A stretch of DNA of 64,000 nt. Source: Delphinapterus leucas. Its lineage: Eukaryota > Chordata > Mammalia > Artiodactyla > Monodontidae. The notes below the pieces were generated by a model. The model was not told where the DNA came from. It ran no database searches and worked only from the letters and a program-made list of their open reading frames with translations. Below are positions 45,700-57,869 of the stretch, piece after piece (positions within the stretch are counted from its first letter, which is position 1; each line of letters opens with the position of its first letter). The stretch covers positions 493,247-557,246 of the forward strand of contig NW_022098037.1 of assembly GCF_002288925.2 (NCBI RefSeq). The letters are read 5' to 3'. The position numbers and the translations under genes were made by a program.

Positions 45700-46740
45700 C
45701 CTTCAACAGAGTTGACCACTTCTTAAAACATTCTCAAGTTTTCTGGATTTCCTCCTGCTTTACTGACCAGACACTTTGCTAGCTCCTTTGTTTCTGCCTG
45801 ATCTTTAAATGTTGGCTTGCCCACGACTTAGACCTGAGCACTCTTCTCTACCCAGATGATCTCTTCTAGTCCTGTAGCTTTAAATGCCTTGTATGTGTTG
45901 ATAATTCCCAAATGTGTATCTCCCACCCCAGATATCAACATGCATTTCAGACTCATGTATGCAACTGCCTGTTTGACACAGGTTTCTAATAGGTATTTCA
46001 AAGAAAATAAATCTTAAACAGCTCCCGTCCTTCAGTCTTCCCTGCCTCAGCAAATGACAACATTGTCTAACCCAGACGCTCAAGCCAAAATCCCGGAGTC
46101 ATCCTTGATTTCTGCCCTTTCCTCACACCCCACTGCTAATGTATAAACAAGTTATGTCAGATTTATACCCCAAATCTATCTTAAATCCACCTCTTTTCAT
46201 CTCCATTGCCATCACTCTTGCCAGCTTTAAAGCCTTCAATGGCTTCCCATTGCTCTTGGAATATGATTTGAGCTCCTGACTATAGCCTAGAAGACCCTAC
46301 ATGGTCTAGCCCCTCCTTCCTGCCTCAGTCTCCTATAGGTGTCCCCCACCATCACTCTTCTTTACTCACAATATCGTCTTTTCCTTCCCTCAAACACATC
46401 AAGTTCTTTTTGCCTCTGGGATTTTGTAGTATAAACAATATGAACTGTCTCAAACTTCCCTCAGCTCATCTTCCTAGCTGGCTCTTTTTCATCCTTCACG
46501 TTTTAGCTCAAATATCTTCTTAGGGATTACCTTATCTAAAATGGGCTTCCTGTCGGAGTTTTCAACCACCCACATCATTTTTATTAATAGCACTTACCAG
46601 TATCAGAAATCTTTACTGTCTTCGCCCCTCTCATTTATGTAAGCTCCATGGGGTCTGGGACCCCTACTGTCTTTTTCACTTCTACATTCTCAAAGCTTAG
46701 GAGCATATAGGACATGCTCAGTAAACACTCACTGATGGAG
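45700..46740 (+). mobile_element. L2 LINE 3' region
   Basis: Long collinear L2 match ending 'ggggtctgggacccctactgtctttttcacttctacattctcaaagcttaggagcatataggacatgctcagtaaacac'. Confidence 0.8.
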
Positions 46741-46849
46741 GAAAGGAAGGAAAAACAAAATTCAATGCCAGGTTCCCATCCCAGAATTATTTTACTCTAA
46801 AGCTGCTTTTAACTACCTCTCTATTTTTATTTATTCATTTATTATTTTT

Positions 46850-48125
46850 ATTTCCTTTTTTAAACTGAGATATAATTGACATAAAATATCATGTTACCTT
46901 GAGGTGTATATCATAGTGATTTGATATTCATATGCATTTCAAAATGGTCACCATGATAAGTCTAGTTACCATCTGTCACCATACAAAGTTGTTACAATAT
47001 TATTGACTATATTCTCTATGCTGTACATTACATCCCCATGACTTATTTATTTTATACTTGCAAGTCTGTATCTCTTAATCCCTTAACCTATTTTGCCCTC
47101 CACCCCAAGCTCTGTTCTCCGTATCTATGAGTCTGTGCCTGTTTCGTTTTTGCATTTATTTTGTTTTTAGGTTCCACGTATAAATGAAATCATGTAGTAA
47201 TTGCCTTTGTCTGACTTATTTCACTTAGCATAATATCCTCTAAGTCCATTCATGTTGTTGTAAATGGCAAGATTTCTTTCTTTTTCATGGCTGAGTAATA
47301 TTCCTCTAGATAGATAGATAGATAGATAGATATAGATAGATATGTATCTCACATCTTCTTTTTCCATTCATCTATTGATGGAAACTTAGGTTGCTTCCAT
47401 ATCTTAGCTATTGTAAATAGAGCTGCAATGAACATAGCGATGCATGTATCTATTCAACTTAGTGTTCTTGTTTTCTTCAGATAAATACCCAAAAGTGGAA
47501 TTGCTGGATCATATGGTAATGCTATTTTTAATTTTTTGAGGAACTTCCAAAATATTTTCCATAGTGGCCATACCAATTTATATTCCCATCAACAGTGCAT
47601 GATGGTTCCCTTTTCTCCACATTCTTAACAAGAGTTATTTGTGGTCATTTTGATATTTGCCGTTCTGACATGTGTGAGGTGATATCTTATTGTGAGTTCT
47701 ATTTCCCTGATAATTAGTGATGTTGAGCATCTTTTCATGTGTCTGTTGGCCATTTGTATGTCTTTTTTGGAAAAATGTCTTTTCAGGTCCTCTGCCAATT
47801 TTTTAATCAAGTTGTTTGTCTTCTTGATATTAAGTTGTATAAGTTCTTTATATATTTTGGATATTAACCCCTTATCAGATATATAATTTACTAACATCTC
47901 CCATCCAGTAGGTTGCCTTTTCGTTTTATTGATAATTTCCTTCACTGTGCAAAAAGCTTTTTAGTTTGATGTATTTAGTCCCATTTGTTTATTTTTGCTT
48001 TTGTTTCCCTTGCCTAAGGAGACAGGCCCAAAAATATATCACTAAGACTGATGCTAAAGAGTGTACTGCCCATGTTTTCTTCTAGGAGTTTTACGGTTTC
48101 GGTCTTACATTCAAGTCTTTAATCC
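46850..48125 (-). mobile_element. L1 3' UTR and ORF2 C-terminus, antisense, first part
   Basis: The 3' UTR lies at 46850-47300. The ORF2 C-terminus is open at 47625-47945 on the minus strand and reads ...[27 protein letters not shown] and the [16 protein letters not shown] word, in line with mammalian L1 ORF2. It continues after the SINE at 48335. Confidence 0.9.
47308..47345. repeat. (TAGA)n microsatellite
   Basis: TAGA units run with one interruption (TATAGATAGATA) inside the L1 3' UTR. A likely polymorphic site. Confidence 0.85.
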
Positions 48126-48334
48126 TTTTTTTTTTTTTTTTTTCAGTACGCGGGTCTCTCACTGTTGTGGCCTCTCCCGTTGCGGAGCACAGGCTCCAGA
48201 TGCGCAGGCTCAGTGGCCATGGCTCACGGGCCTAGCCGCTTCGTGGCATGTGGGATCTTCCCGGACCAGGGCACAAACCCGTGTCCCCTGCATCGGCAGG
48301 CAGACTCTCAACCACTGCGCCACCAGGGAAGCCC
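48126..48334 (-). mobile_element. CHR-type SINE, short form, antisense, in the L1
   Basis: T-run start and end ACCAGGGAAGCCC. Duplication TTTAATCC lies at 48118-48125 and 48335-48342. Confidence 0.95.
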
Positions 48335-48342
48335 TTTAATCC

Positions 48343-49640
48343 ATTTTTAAATTTATTTTTGTATATGGTGTAAGACAGTGGTCCAGTTTCATTCATTTGC
48401 ATGTGGCTGTCCAGTTTTCCCAACACCATTTATTTTAAAAACTGTCGTTTTTCCACTGCATATTCTTGCCTCATTTGTAATAGATTAATTGACCCTATAT
48501 GTGTGGGTTAATTTCTGAGGTCTTTATTCTATTTCATTGATCTATGTGTCTGTTTTCATGCCAGTACCAAACTGTTTTGATTACTATAACTTTGAAGTAT
48601 AGTCTGAAATCAGGGAGTGTGACACTCCAGCTTTGTTCTTTTTTTCTCAAGATTGTTTTAGCTCTTCAGGGTCTTTTGTAGTTCCATACAAATTTTAGGA
48701 TTGTTTGTTCTACTTCTGTGAAAAATGCCATGGTATTTTGATAGGGACTGCAGTGAACTTTTAGACTGCTTTTAGATAGTTTGACAATATTAATTCTTTC
48801 AATCCACAAGTGTGATATATATTTCCATTTATTTGTGTCATATTCAATTTCTTTCACCAATGTCTTAGAGTTTTCAGAGTGCAGGTCTTTCACCTTCTTG
48901 GTTACATTTATTCCTAAGTATTTTTTTTTTTGATGCAATTGTAAATGGGATTTTTTTCTCAATTTCTCTTTCTGATAGCTCACTATTAGTGTGTAGAAAC
49001 ACAACTGATTTCTGTATATTAATGTTGTATCCTACAACTTTGCTGAATTCATTTATTAGTTCTAACAGTTTTTTAGTGGAGTCTGTATATATATTATCAT
49101 GTTATCTACAAATATTGACTGTTTTACTTCTTCCTTTCCAATCTGAATTCCTTTTACTTCTTTTTCTTGCTTAATTGCTGTGGCTAGGACTTCCAATACT
49201 ATGTGGAATAAAAGTGGTCATAGTGGGCATCCTTGTCTTGTTCCTGATCTTAGAGGAAAAGCTTTCAGCTTTTCACTGTTGAGTATGATGTTAGCCGTGG
49301 GTATGTCATTTGTGGCTCTCATTATGTTGAGGTACATTCCTTCTATACCCACTTTGTTGAGAATTTTTATCATAAATCGCTGTTGAATTTTGTCAAATGT
49401 ATTTTCTGCACCTATTGAGATGATCATATGATTTTTATTCTTTGTTTTGTTAATGTAGGATATCATGTTGATTGATTTACAGATGTTGAACCATCCTTGC
49501 ATCCCTGGAATAAATCCCACTTAATCATGGTGTATGATCCTTTTAATGAATTGTTGAATTCAGTTTGCTAATATTTCACTGAGGATTTTCCTTCCTATTT
49601 TAGCTTTTCAAGATGATTTCCAGTTATATTATTTTGCTCT
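48343..49640 (-). mobile_element. L1 ORF2 (RT to C-terminus), antisense, second part
   Basis: Two open remnants remain: 48666-49004, and 49218-49520, the latter ending SGTRQGCPL with [13 protein letters not shown] upstream (RT fingers/palm). The element is 5'-truncated in ORF2 at about 49640. It is one of the best preserved L1s here but carries frameshifts. Confidence 0.9.
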
Positions 49641-49660
49641 AACTGAAGACTAATGCCTGG

Positions 49661-50008
49661 GGGCTTCCCTGGTGGTGCAGTGGTTAAGAATCTGCCTGCC
49701 AATGCAGGGGACACGAGTTCGAGCCCTGGTCCGGGAAGATCCCACATGCCACGGAGCAACTAAGCCCGTGCACCACAGCTACTGAGCTTGTGCTCTAGAG
49801 CCCATGAGCCACAACTACTGAGCCCATGCACCACAACTACTGAAACCCACGTGCCTAGGGCCTGTGCTCCGTAACAAGAGAAGCCACCACAATGAGAAGC
49901 CCGCGCACCACAACAAAGAGTAGAAAGCCTGCGTGCAGCAACGAGGACCCAACGCAACCCAACAATAAATAAATAGATAGATAGATAAATAAATAAATAA
50001 ATAAATAA
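49661..50008 (+). mobile_element. CHR-type SINE, long form
   Basis: Abuts the truncated 5' end of the L1. Repeated ACAACTACTGAGCC modules; tail (AAAT)n with embedded GATA units. Flanking GCCTG is the only duplication seen, so support for the borders is weak. Confidence 0.92.
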
Positions 50009-50014
50009 AGCCTG

Positions 50015-50500
50015 ACTCCCCCAAGACCCTAAGTTTGAGATGAGAGTGAAAGAAGATGGGCTGTGACAGAATGGAATTGGAAGAGCTCCCAAACAACTGC
50101 AAACCTACCTTATCCTACTATAAATTCTTTTAGCTTTGTGGGGGAGGAAAAAAAGATAGAGGACACTATGGCACAGTTTTTAATCCCTCAGAAATGAGGG
50201 TTGAATTCCTTGAAACAAGAAAACATAGTCCGCATCACGTCCTTCCCCACCAAATTCCCAAGGTGTTTAGGAAGTTGTTTATAAGCAAAGAACATTATTC
50301 CAAAATGTTAACTTTGGGGATAGAATTGACAATTATACCAGATTACTGCCTCTCATTTTCATTCATTGATTATTGACACCAAAATTATATCTAAATAACC
50401 CTTGAGGAAGAAAGACAGAAAGAAGGCACAGAATATCAAAACCTGAAGCATTAGGAGGCTAAGGACAGCCTGAGGAAATTACTGGATGTAGGGGAGGAAA
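50015..50500. other. Unassigned DNA
   Basis: No supported feature. Confidence 0.35.
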
Positions 50501-50504
50501 AGTA

Positions 50505-50965
50505 TCCTTTTCCTCTACGCTTCCGAGTTCTAGGCTGGGGACTCTGTAACAAAGACAAGTTAACAAGAGAAAAGCATACAAATTTAGTTAACATAAGTTT
50601 TACACAGCATGGGAGGCTTCATAAGGAAGGGAAGACCTGACCTAGTGGTTAAACCTGAGTATTTTTATGGTAGGTTTGATGAAGTGTGGAAAGTCATGAA
50701 AAAATGTGATAGGACAAAGTGTGTCTGCAAAGCATAGTAAACTGGTGGTGACTTAGCAAGACCTGTTCATTCAGATTCTTCTCTGTGTCCTTTGTCTTCA
50801 GAGATAAGGATGCTCCTTTTCTCCAAGTTTAGGGAGGGCACCTCTCATATGAGGGGTTTATGACCTGCTTCAGTGGAAGGTCAGAAAATTCTTCCTGCAC
50901 AGGCCATTTCTCAAATTCCTTCAACTTACAATAGTCAACATGCTAAGGCACCATATTTTATGTTA
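50505..50965 (-). mobile_element. Possible ERV LTR fragment
   Basis: 'gacaagttaacaagagaaaagcatacaaatttagttaac', 'catgggaggcttcataaggaaggg' and 'atttttatgg' give the look of an antisense LTR. Related in style to 43505-43965. Confidence 0.4.
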
Positions 50966-50969
50966 GGGC

Positions 50970-51940
50970 GTTCTCAACCGTGTCATGGATGTTTCTCACA
51001 GCTGATCCCCCTGCACTAACTCAAAATTGGTTGTAAAGTCCAGCCAGTTCCTAGGGAAAGGAATAGGAAAAATGATTCAAGGATATTCTTCCACACAGAA
51101 TATAATTTTAATTTATACAAGTTTCCAAAGAATCTAAATCTCAAATATCTCACTCTACTTCTGGCATCAAAAAGAAGCATGCCAAGGCCTGAGAGAGATA
51201 AATTATTATAATTTGCATTTTAGCTGGCTTTCAATAACCTTGGCTCCTGAGTCTTTTAAATGTCAAGGGTTTTAGCATTAAAACACTTAGCTTTCAACAC
51301 TTTAGAAGCTCTCAGTGCTAATGTTTTTGTTTTGTATTTTAACTAACAGTTCTCTGGCTGAAGTCGTTCATCTTCAAAACACTTAAATTCCTAATACATA
51401 AAAAACTTGCAGGCAGTTTGAAGAGTTTGGGCCATAGTGATAGACTGAAAATGAAATTTGCTCTTGACCTTGATATTGACTTTGCTGTGACTGTACAAAA
51501 ATCATTTATCTTCCTGCAGTTTCTGTTTTTTAATTATTAAACATTAAAAACTATATGGATATTATTTTGAGATCATTGGAGAAAATGGACGAGTCTAGGT
51601 TATTTGTAGGTATACTCATATCTAATCCAATTATGTAAATGCTATTTTAAAATATCTTTCTAATTCTGTACTATATAAGTTTCATACAATGAAAACAAAA
51701 TTTAATTTGATAGTTTGTCAAAATCTAATATCTACAGTTTCCTTTCAATTAGGGTGAAAGAGCCATACTAAAATTGAAATAATAGAATCTCCAGACTTAA
51801 TTTTGTCCTTTCTTGTGGTGCACAGAACCATACCTCTTTACTCTGTCTGAAAAGTTTTCATTAGTCAAGGCTCCACTCTCATACCCCTAACCTTGGATCT
51901 ACAAACACCACAATTTTATATGAAAAGACATTTTATATAA
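50970..51940. other. AT-rich DNA, nothing recognised
   Basis: No gene or nameable repeat. Confidence 0.35.
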
Positions 51941-51944
51941 GAAA

Positions 51945-52885
51945 AAATACTAACATCAAAAGACATGAAAATTCTTGTAAACAAAGAATGCAAACTAAAA
52001 TTAGATAATTTTTTCACCTAGCCATCTGGCAAATATCAAAATTAAAATTGGCAAATATTAAAACATAGTTTTCATTATGGGCTAAGGTGTAAGGAAACAA
52101 GATTTTCATAGAATGCTAGTGGGTGTATATATTGTTAAGTCCTTTTTGAGGAGAAATTTGGTAATACCTATCACAAGTTTCTAATTGTACTTTGATCAGC
52201 ATGGTAGTAGACAAAGATACAAAAATAAATATCAAGTGTCAGTGGGAATGTAAAGTCATTGGAACACTTTTACACTGCTGGTGGGAATGTAAGCTGGCCC
52301 GTCCACTTCTGAAAACAGTTTGATGTTATCTGATGAGGCTGAAGATGTGCATATCTTATGACCCAGCAGTTCCACTCCTGGGCATGTAGTCAAGAGAAAC
52401 TCTTGTTCATATCCACACTGTTTGTAAGACCAAGAAAACAGAAACAATCCCCACTGTCAACCAACAGTGCAATAAATAAATAAACACAGCAGTGAAAATA
52501 GATGCTCTCAAGAACACTGTTGTGAGGAAATAGTAAGTCACAGAATAATGTATACAGGATGATTCCATTTGTATAAAGCTCAAAAACAAGCAAAAAACTA
52601 ATTCATACGTAGTTTAGAGAAACAAATACATGTGGTAAAACTAAAAACAAGGTAAAGATGAGCATAAATTCAGGATAGTGGTTACCTCTGAGGGAGAGGA
52701 AGGAGCACAAGCTGGAAAGAGGCACACAAGAGACTCTAAAGGTAACAAAAATATTGAGTTTTTTCCCTTAAACTTGATGATGAGTTATGGGTGTTCGGTG
52801 AGAAATATGCTTCTTTTTACTTCATAAATATTTTTTTATCTAGTCAATGGTTAATAAAAACAATTTAAAAACTTAAACTAATTGT
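51945..52885 (+). mobile_element. L1 3' region, degenerate
   Basis: 'gccatctggcaaatatcaaa', 'tgacccagcagttccactcctgggcatgtag', 'caatccccactgtcaacc' and 'ttcaggatagtggttacctctgaggg' follow the L1 3' part. Confidence 0.8.
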
Positions 52886-53085
52886 TAGTCAACATGAATA
52901 CAATGATTTTGTTGATATAAAACTCTATACTTATTAGGTATATAAACTGCATAAAAGATGTTTGCAAGGGCATACTCTAATGTTATAATCACCATTATCA
53001 CGTAGTGATTGAATTTGGGCTAATTTTGCTCTCTTTGTTTTACTTTACTATGTTGTTTGTTTTGTTTCATAAAGGACATGCATTC

Positions 53086-53316
53086 TTTTTTTTTTTTTCT
53101 TCCTTTTTTGCGGTACGCGGGCCTCTCACTGTTGTGGCCTCTCCCGTTGCGGAGCACAGGATCCGGACGCACAGGCTCCGGACGCTCAGGCTCAGCGGCC
53201 ATGGCTCACGGGCCCAGCCGCTCCGCGGTATGTGGGATCCTCCCGGACGGGGGCACGAACTCGTGTCCCCTGCATCAGCAGGTGGACTCTCAACCACTGC
53301 GCCACCAGGGAAGGCC
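53086..53316 (-). mobile_element. CHR-type SINE, short form, antisense, with an internal duplication
   Basis: The expected single run CAGGCTCCGGACGCGCAGG is here doubled (53156-53192), adding 15 bp. Flanks CATTCTTTTT and CATTCATTTT form a diverged duplication. Confidence 0.94.
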
Positions 53317-53429
53317 CATTCATTTTTATAAAGACAAAAAAGCTACTTTTTCAAAAAAGATAAAACTATTAGGGTGTTCATCACAGTATTATATATCAAT
53401 ATATTATATACTGAGAAGTAAAGAATTAA

Positions 53430-53985
53430 CGTTATCCAAAGAGAGGTCTGGTCTTTGCTCTCAGCTTCTGTGAGGTAACCTCTAAGCCCTTGGAATGTCC
53501 TGCCTGGTAAGAGTGCCTTTGCCTATCTGGGGCCTTTGGGCCACACCAGATTGTCAGTGCTAACAATGAATTGACGGTTGGGGGCCTTGAGCCACACTGT
53601 ATCAGCTTAAACCCTATAGGAGTTGGAGGCTAAGGTCAGCCATGTAGGTAGTAGACCATATCTCTGTGACCAAGCCCCAGTAAAAAACTCTGGACATCAA
53701 GGCTCAAGTGAGCTTCCCTGGTGGGCAATGTTTATGGAGTATTGTCATGTACATTGTTTCTGAGAGGAGCTAGGGCTGCCCATGACTCCACCGGGAGAAG
53801 ACAACTGGAAGCTTACTGCTTGGAACTCTCGTGGACTCTGCCCCATGTGCCTCTTTCCATGGTTGATTTTAATCTGCACCCTTCCACTCTAATAAACTAT
53901 AAGCATGAGGGTAACAGCTTTCACCTAGTTCTGTCAGTCCTTCCAGCAAATTATTGAACCTCAGAGTGGTCTTGGGGACCTCCAA
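53430..53985 (+). mobile_element. ERVL-like LTR
   Basis: Collinear with 58680-59422 ('ctctaagcccttgga', 'gccacac', 'gagcttccctggtgggcaat', 'ctggaactctcgtggactctgcccc', 'ataaactataag', 'gtcagtccttccagcaaattattgaacc'). AATAAA-type signal is at 53891-53896. Directly downstream, TTGGTATCAGAAGTGGCA resembles an ERVL tRNA-Leu-type primer binding site, so this copy has a stub of internal sequence. Confidence 0.7.
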
Positions 53986-53987
53986 AC

Positions 53988-54010
53988 TTTCAGTTGGTAT
54001 CAGAAGTGGC
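53988..54010 (+). other. Candidate retroviral primer binding site
   Basis: TGGTATCAGAAGTGGCAT directly after the LTR, near the tRNA-Leu primer match used by ERVL elements. Inferred from position and similarity only. Confidence 0.45.
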
Positions 54011-54239
54011 ATTGGTCTTGAGGAGGCCCAAACTTTACACATATATATTATCAATTATAAGCAAAACAAACAAACCCTTGGAAGCCACCTAAATGTCTAC
54101 CAACAGAAAATTAGTTAAATAAATTTTGGTATATTCATATCTTAGGACACTATTGTCATTAAAATCCTATAAAAGAGTATTAAAATGATATATTAAGAAA
54201 ACAAGTACTAAGACAACAATATTTCTTTTTTAGTAAAAT

Positions 54240-54262
54240 GTGTGTGTGTGTTTGTGTGTATA
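54240..54262. repeat. (TG)n tract
   Basis: GTGTGTGTGTGTTTGTGTGT. Confidence 0.8.
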
Positions 54263-54264
54263 AT

Positions 54265-55160
54265 TCTGTGAGGGTTGAATCAGACACAGATTCTGCCTTA
54301 AATAGAGTCCAATAACAGAGATTTTTTAATAAGTGCACACATATTCATCCAAAATCCTCTCCCGAGTTCCCTGTGTCTGTGAATAGCACTCCCTTCTTTA
54401 GTTAACTTCTCTCCCTCTTACACCAATCATGTGGTTCCAGCGATATTACCAAGTTCTTAATGGTCCCATCCTCCTGCTCTTAGCCCATTAGTCTAGAGTG
54501 GACCCCTAATCTAGGTTGGGCCTGTCATGGTACACTACCCCACTGGCCACAGTTGACTGGTTGGGGAATGAGTCAGCAAGAGCTCTACCACAGAACTTAT
54601 TAAAAACAGTTGTAAAAAACTGAAGATAGGAAAAACCAGTTGTCCCTACATTGGAAATTTAGGAACGGCCAGTGGCAGTAAAGTTAGGAAAACAAACTGA
54701 CAGAGAAAGTACAGCCAATTCTCAAAAAGACATATAGTAGAGAGAATTTTAGAGTCATGGTCATGTTTGAGACTAGATCCAGTTTTCCTAAGACCGAACT
54801 GCATTCCCTTCCCTTTTGCCCGTTGGTTATACAAGCCTTCAATTATCTGATCTTTCCCATTATCTTTCCAATCAGTTTCCCTATTGCTTAGGCTTCTTGA
54901 GATGGAGTTATGTGCATTTAAGGGTATTAATTAATAAAAAATTGGCCAACTCAGAAACATGAAATATCTTTGACTTCTTTCTCTTATTTCCCACATATAA
55001 GCAATCACTAAGTTTTGTTTATAGTCCCACATAATACCTCTACTATCTGGTCACTTCAGCCACTTCTCTCAATCTTCACTGCCATTGCCTTAGGTCAGGT
55101 CACCATCCCTCCTGCTCCCCTTCTCCCACTTTTTATTACAACAGCCTCCTAACTATCTCC
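54265..55160. other. Unassigned DNA
   Basis: No gene. Parts could be LTR-derived (TG-rich start, 'ggttgggcctgtcatgg'), but I cannot name it. Confidence 0.35.
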
Positions 55161-55164
55161 TTAT

Positions 55165-55380
55165 TCATTAATTCACTTATTCAGTAAATACGTATTGAGT
55201 GCCTAGTATATACCAAGCACTTTTTTAGGTGCTGAAGAGATAAGTAGTAAACAAAACAAAGCCCCTGTCTTCATGAGGGCTCTATACTCCTCATGTAGAG
55301 GATACAGTTAATTGATGAACAAATGTATAGTATAATATCTAATGGTGATAAGTGCTATGAAGAATCTATGCCCCAATATT
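55165..55380 (+). mobile_element. Old interspersed repeat, first part
   Basis: 'cgtattgagtgcctagtatataccaagcacttttttaggtgctgaagagataagtagtaaacaaaacaaagcccctgtcttcatgagggctc' and 'ggtgataagtgctatgaagaa' begin an ancient repeat. It continues at 55795 and 56520 after two insertions. Family not named. Confidence 0.6.
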
Positions 55381-55384
55381 GTAG

Positions 55385-55792
55385 TAATGGTCCCCAATCA
55401 TGCCTCCCAGTATCCACACCCTTGAGTATTTTCCTCCCACAATGACTCTGGCTCAACTATATGACATGTTTTAGCCAACAAGACATCAGCAAATGAGGTG
55501 CAAACAAGATACTGAAAAGTACTTGTGTAGTGGACTTGCTTTCTCTGGCTTCTGAGAATCCTTCTGCTACCATATGAACAAGTATTATCCCAGCCATTTC
55601 AACTATTCCAGCTAAGATCCTATACATGTGAATGAGGCCATTGAGACCATCTGGCCACAGCCAAACCAGCCCCAACCAGAAGAACTGCCCAACCAACCCA
55701 CAGAATGTCAAAAAATAATAATGTTTGTCGTTTTAAGACACTAGGTTCGGGTATGGTTTGTTACACAGCAAAAGCTAACTAATAGAGCATTA
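55385..55792 (+). mobile_element. MLT1-like MaLR LTR
   Basis: Start near TGGTCCCCAATCATG; end 'gttttaagacactaggttcgggtatggtttgttacacagcaaaagctaactaatag', which is the MLT1 3' end. Confidence 0.7.
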
Positions 55793-55794
55793 TA

Positions 55795-56065
55795 ATGGAG
55801 CAGAGTGATGGGGAGCTGCTACTTAAATGGGGTAATCAGAGAAGTCCTCCTTGAAGAGATGACATTTGAACAGAGGACTGAATGAAGAGAGGAACTGAAC
55901 CATCTGGCTATCCGAGGGAACAGCATTTCAGGTGGAGAGAACAGCATTCCAGGCAGAGGGAATAGCATGTGAATAGCTTTGAGGCAGGAGCAATGCTTGG
56001 CATGTTAGAAATAGTAGGTTTGTCAATTGAGTTTAGTGTCCAAGGGAAAAGAGCAATAAGAAATT
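55795..56065 (+). mobile_element. Old interspersed repeat, second part
   Basis: 'gagctgctacttaaatggggtaatcagagaagtcctccttgaagagatgacatttgaacagaggactgaatgaag' and 'ggagagaacagcattccaggcagagggaatagcatg' continue the repeat of 55165 in order. Confidence 0.6.
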
Positions 56066-56084
56066 AGAGGTGGTTGTGGGGCAT

Positions 56085-56495
56085 TCATATCTTGCTATTG
56101 CAAACAATGCTGAAGTTAATACATTTTTATAGATGTTTTGCATAAGCGACATTATAGCTATAAGGTAAGTTCACATAATTAAATGGCTGTGTCAAAAGGT
56201 TTGTGCTTTGGTATTTTTCACAAGTGTTGCTAGATTGCCTTCCATTAAGGTTGTAACAAGTTACTATGCCACCAGCAATATGTTACTTGCAATTATCAGA
56301 GTATTATCTAACGCATTGGTCTTTGCCAATCTGATAGGTGGAAAAATGGTTTTAATTTGCATGTTTCTTATGAATGAGGCTGAGCAATTATTTTACACAC
56401 TTCAGAGCCATTTGTGGTTTTTTTCAATGAATTGCCTATTTATCTTATTTACCCATTTTTCTACTGGATTGTCAATCTTTTTCTAGTCCTTCACA
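56085..56495 (-). mobile_element. L1 3' fragment, antisense
   Basis: 'gcattcatatcttgctattgcaaacaatgctg', 'ggctgagcaattattttacac' and 'ttacccatttttctactggattgtc' are antisense L1 3' text. It splits the old repeat around it. Confidence 0.75.
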
Positions 56496-56519
56496 TACTA
56501 GGAAAACGAGGCTGTGCCT

Positions 56520-56705
56520 GTGATGGAGTCACATTTTGAAAAAAATCTGGCTGCTGTAAGGGATAGACTGATGGGGCAGGCATGGCAGCTGGCAGACCTG
56601 TTAGGAGGTTACCCTAATGATCCAGGTAAAAGAAGATGGTGGCCAGAGTTAGAAATGTAGAGGGAGAGATGGTGAGAAGTGGTCAGACTCAGGAGAATAT
56701 TGTAA
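56520..56705 (+). mobile_element. Old interspersed repeat, third part
   Basis: 'atctggctgctgtaagggatagactg', 'ttaggaggttaccctaatgatccagg' and 'ggagagatggtgagaagtgg' complete the series started at 55165. Confidence 0.6.
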
Positions 56706-56709
56706 TAAT

Positions 56710-56895
56710 ATCTAATGTTTATTGAAGGTTTACTTTGTATTAGGCACTGTGATAATGACCCTATAAGCATTTTCTCATTCTACTTTTCCAATAATTCTAT
56801 GAGGGAGGTGCAATTTTCTTCCACTTACAGAAGCAGGTTAAGTGGGTTTGACTCCAAAGCCCAAGTTCTTACCCATGATGCTATACTCTCCATAG
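56710..56895 (+). mobile_element. MIR SINE
   Basis: 'tttattgaaggtttactttgtattaggcactgtg', 'aattctatgagggaggtgcaattttc' and 'ccaaagcccaagttcttaccc' follow the MIR core. Confidence 0.75.
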
Positions 56896-56899
56896 CCTC

Positions 56900-57350
56900 C
56901 TACAGCCTGTAGTCCTGCAATCCATTCTCTCTGAGTCAAAGTGATCTTTCTGAAATGCAAATGTGTTCTTGTCGCTCTCTTGCTTAAACACCCTAAGGTG
57001 GCTCCCCAAGCCTTAGGCATCCAGAGTCTGCAGAGCTTTCAAGATTTAGCCCCAGTTAACTGTTGCTACGCCTCCCCACCGGGGCTCCTCCATCCCCTTA
57101 CACAGAACTGCTCACAGTTTGGAGCCCAGGACACTGCGCTCCACCGTCAGACCCAGGCTGTGGCCTCCTCCATCAACAATATCCTTCCCAATCCCCAGAC
57201 TTTCCCAGACTAAGTCGCACTGGCCCTTCAGTCTCAGCTTAGACATTGGCTCCTCTGGGAAACTGTGCAGGAAATACACTTCCTCAAAAAAAAATCCTGG
57301 GTTAGGTGGCCCTTGTATGTTTTACCAAAGGATCCTGTAGTCTCCCCTTC
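56900..57350 (+). mobile_element. L2 LINE fragment
   Basis: 'gcaatccattctctctgagtcaaagtgatc', 'tctcttgcttaaacaccctaaggtggctcccc' and 'cttcagtctcagcttagacattggctcctctggga' are L2 text in order. Confidence 0.7.
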
Positions 57351-57544
57351 ACTAGTATCCATAACTACTGTCCATAACTAGTGTCCATAATTTCCCCACA
57401 ATTCCTCCCAACTGGACTATAAACAGAATGGAGACAGAAGCAATATTTACTTTTTTCTTAAATATTTCTATACAATGATTTTAAAAGGTAAAAAGACTTA
57501 GGTTTAGGTAAAACGATTTACATTGCTTACACATCAGAGTATAA

Positions 57545-57865
57545 CACGGTATTCCCTCACTATCTACGAGAGAATGATTCCAGGACACTCCCACCCCACC
57601 CCCGCCACTGCCCGGCCCTGCGGTTACCAAAGTCTGAGGATGCTCAAGTCCCTTACCTAAAATGGCATAATATTTGCATATAACCTACACACATTTTCCT
57701 GCATACTTTACATCAACTCTAGATTGCTTATAATACCTAAATACAACGTACATGCTATGTACATAGTTGCCAGTGTGTGCCAAATTCAAGTCTTGCTCTT
57801 TGGAAATTTATGGAATTTAAAATATTTTCAATTCATGATTAGTTGACTCTTCAGATGGTATGAAA
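57545..57865 (+). mobile_element. MER2-like Tigger DNA transposon
   Basis: 'ggttaccaaagtctgaggatgctcaagtcccttacctaaaatggcataatatttgcatataacc', 'taacatcaactctagattgcttataatacctaaatac' follow MER2 in order. The right terminal repeat is eroded. Confidence 0.8.
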
Positions 57866-57869
57866 GTTT

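Noticed and set aside
47308..47345. Regular repeats as a possible CRISPR array
   Set aside because: Simple tetranucleotide microsatellite in a mammalian L1; no spacers.
49218..49520. Functional reverse transcriptase gene
   Set aside because: Open only for 100 codons; the rest of the L1 ORF2 is frameshifted and 5'-truncated.
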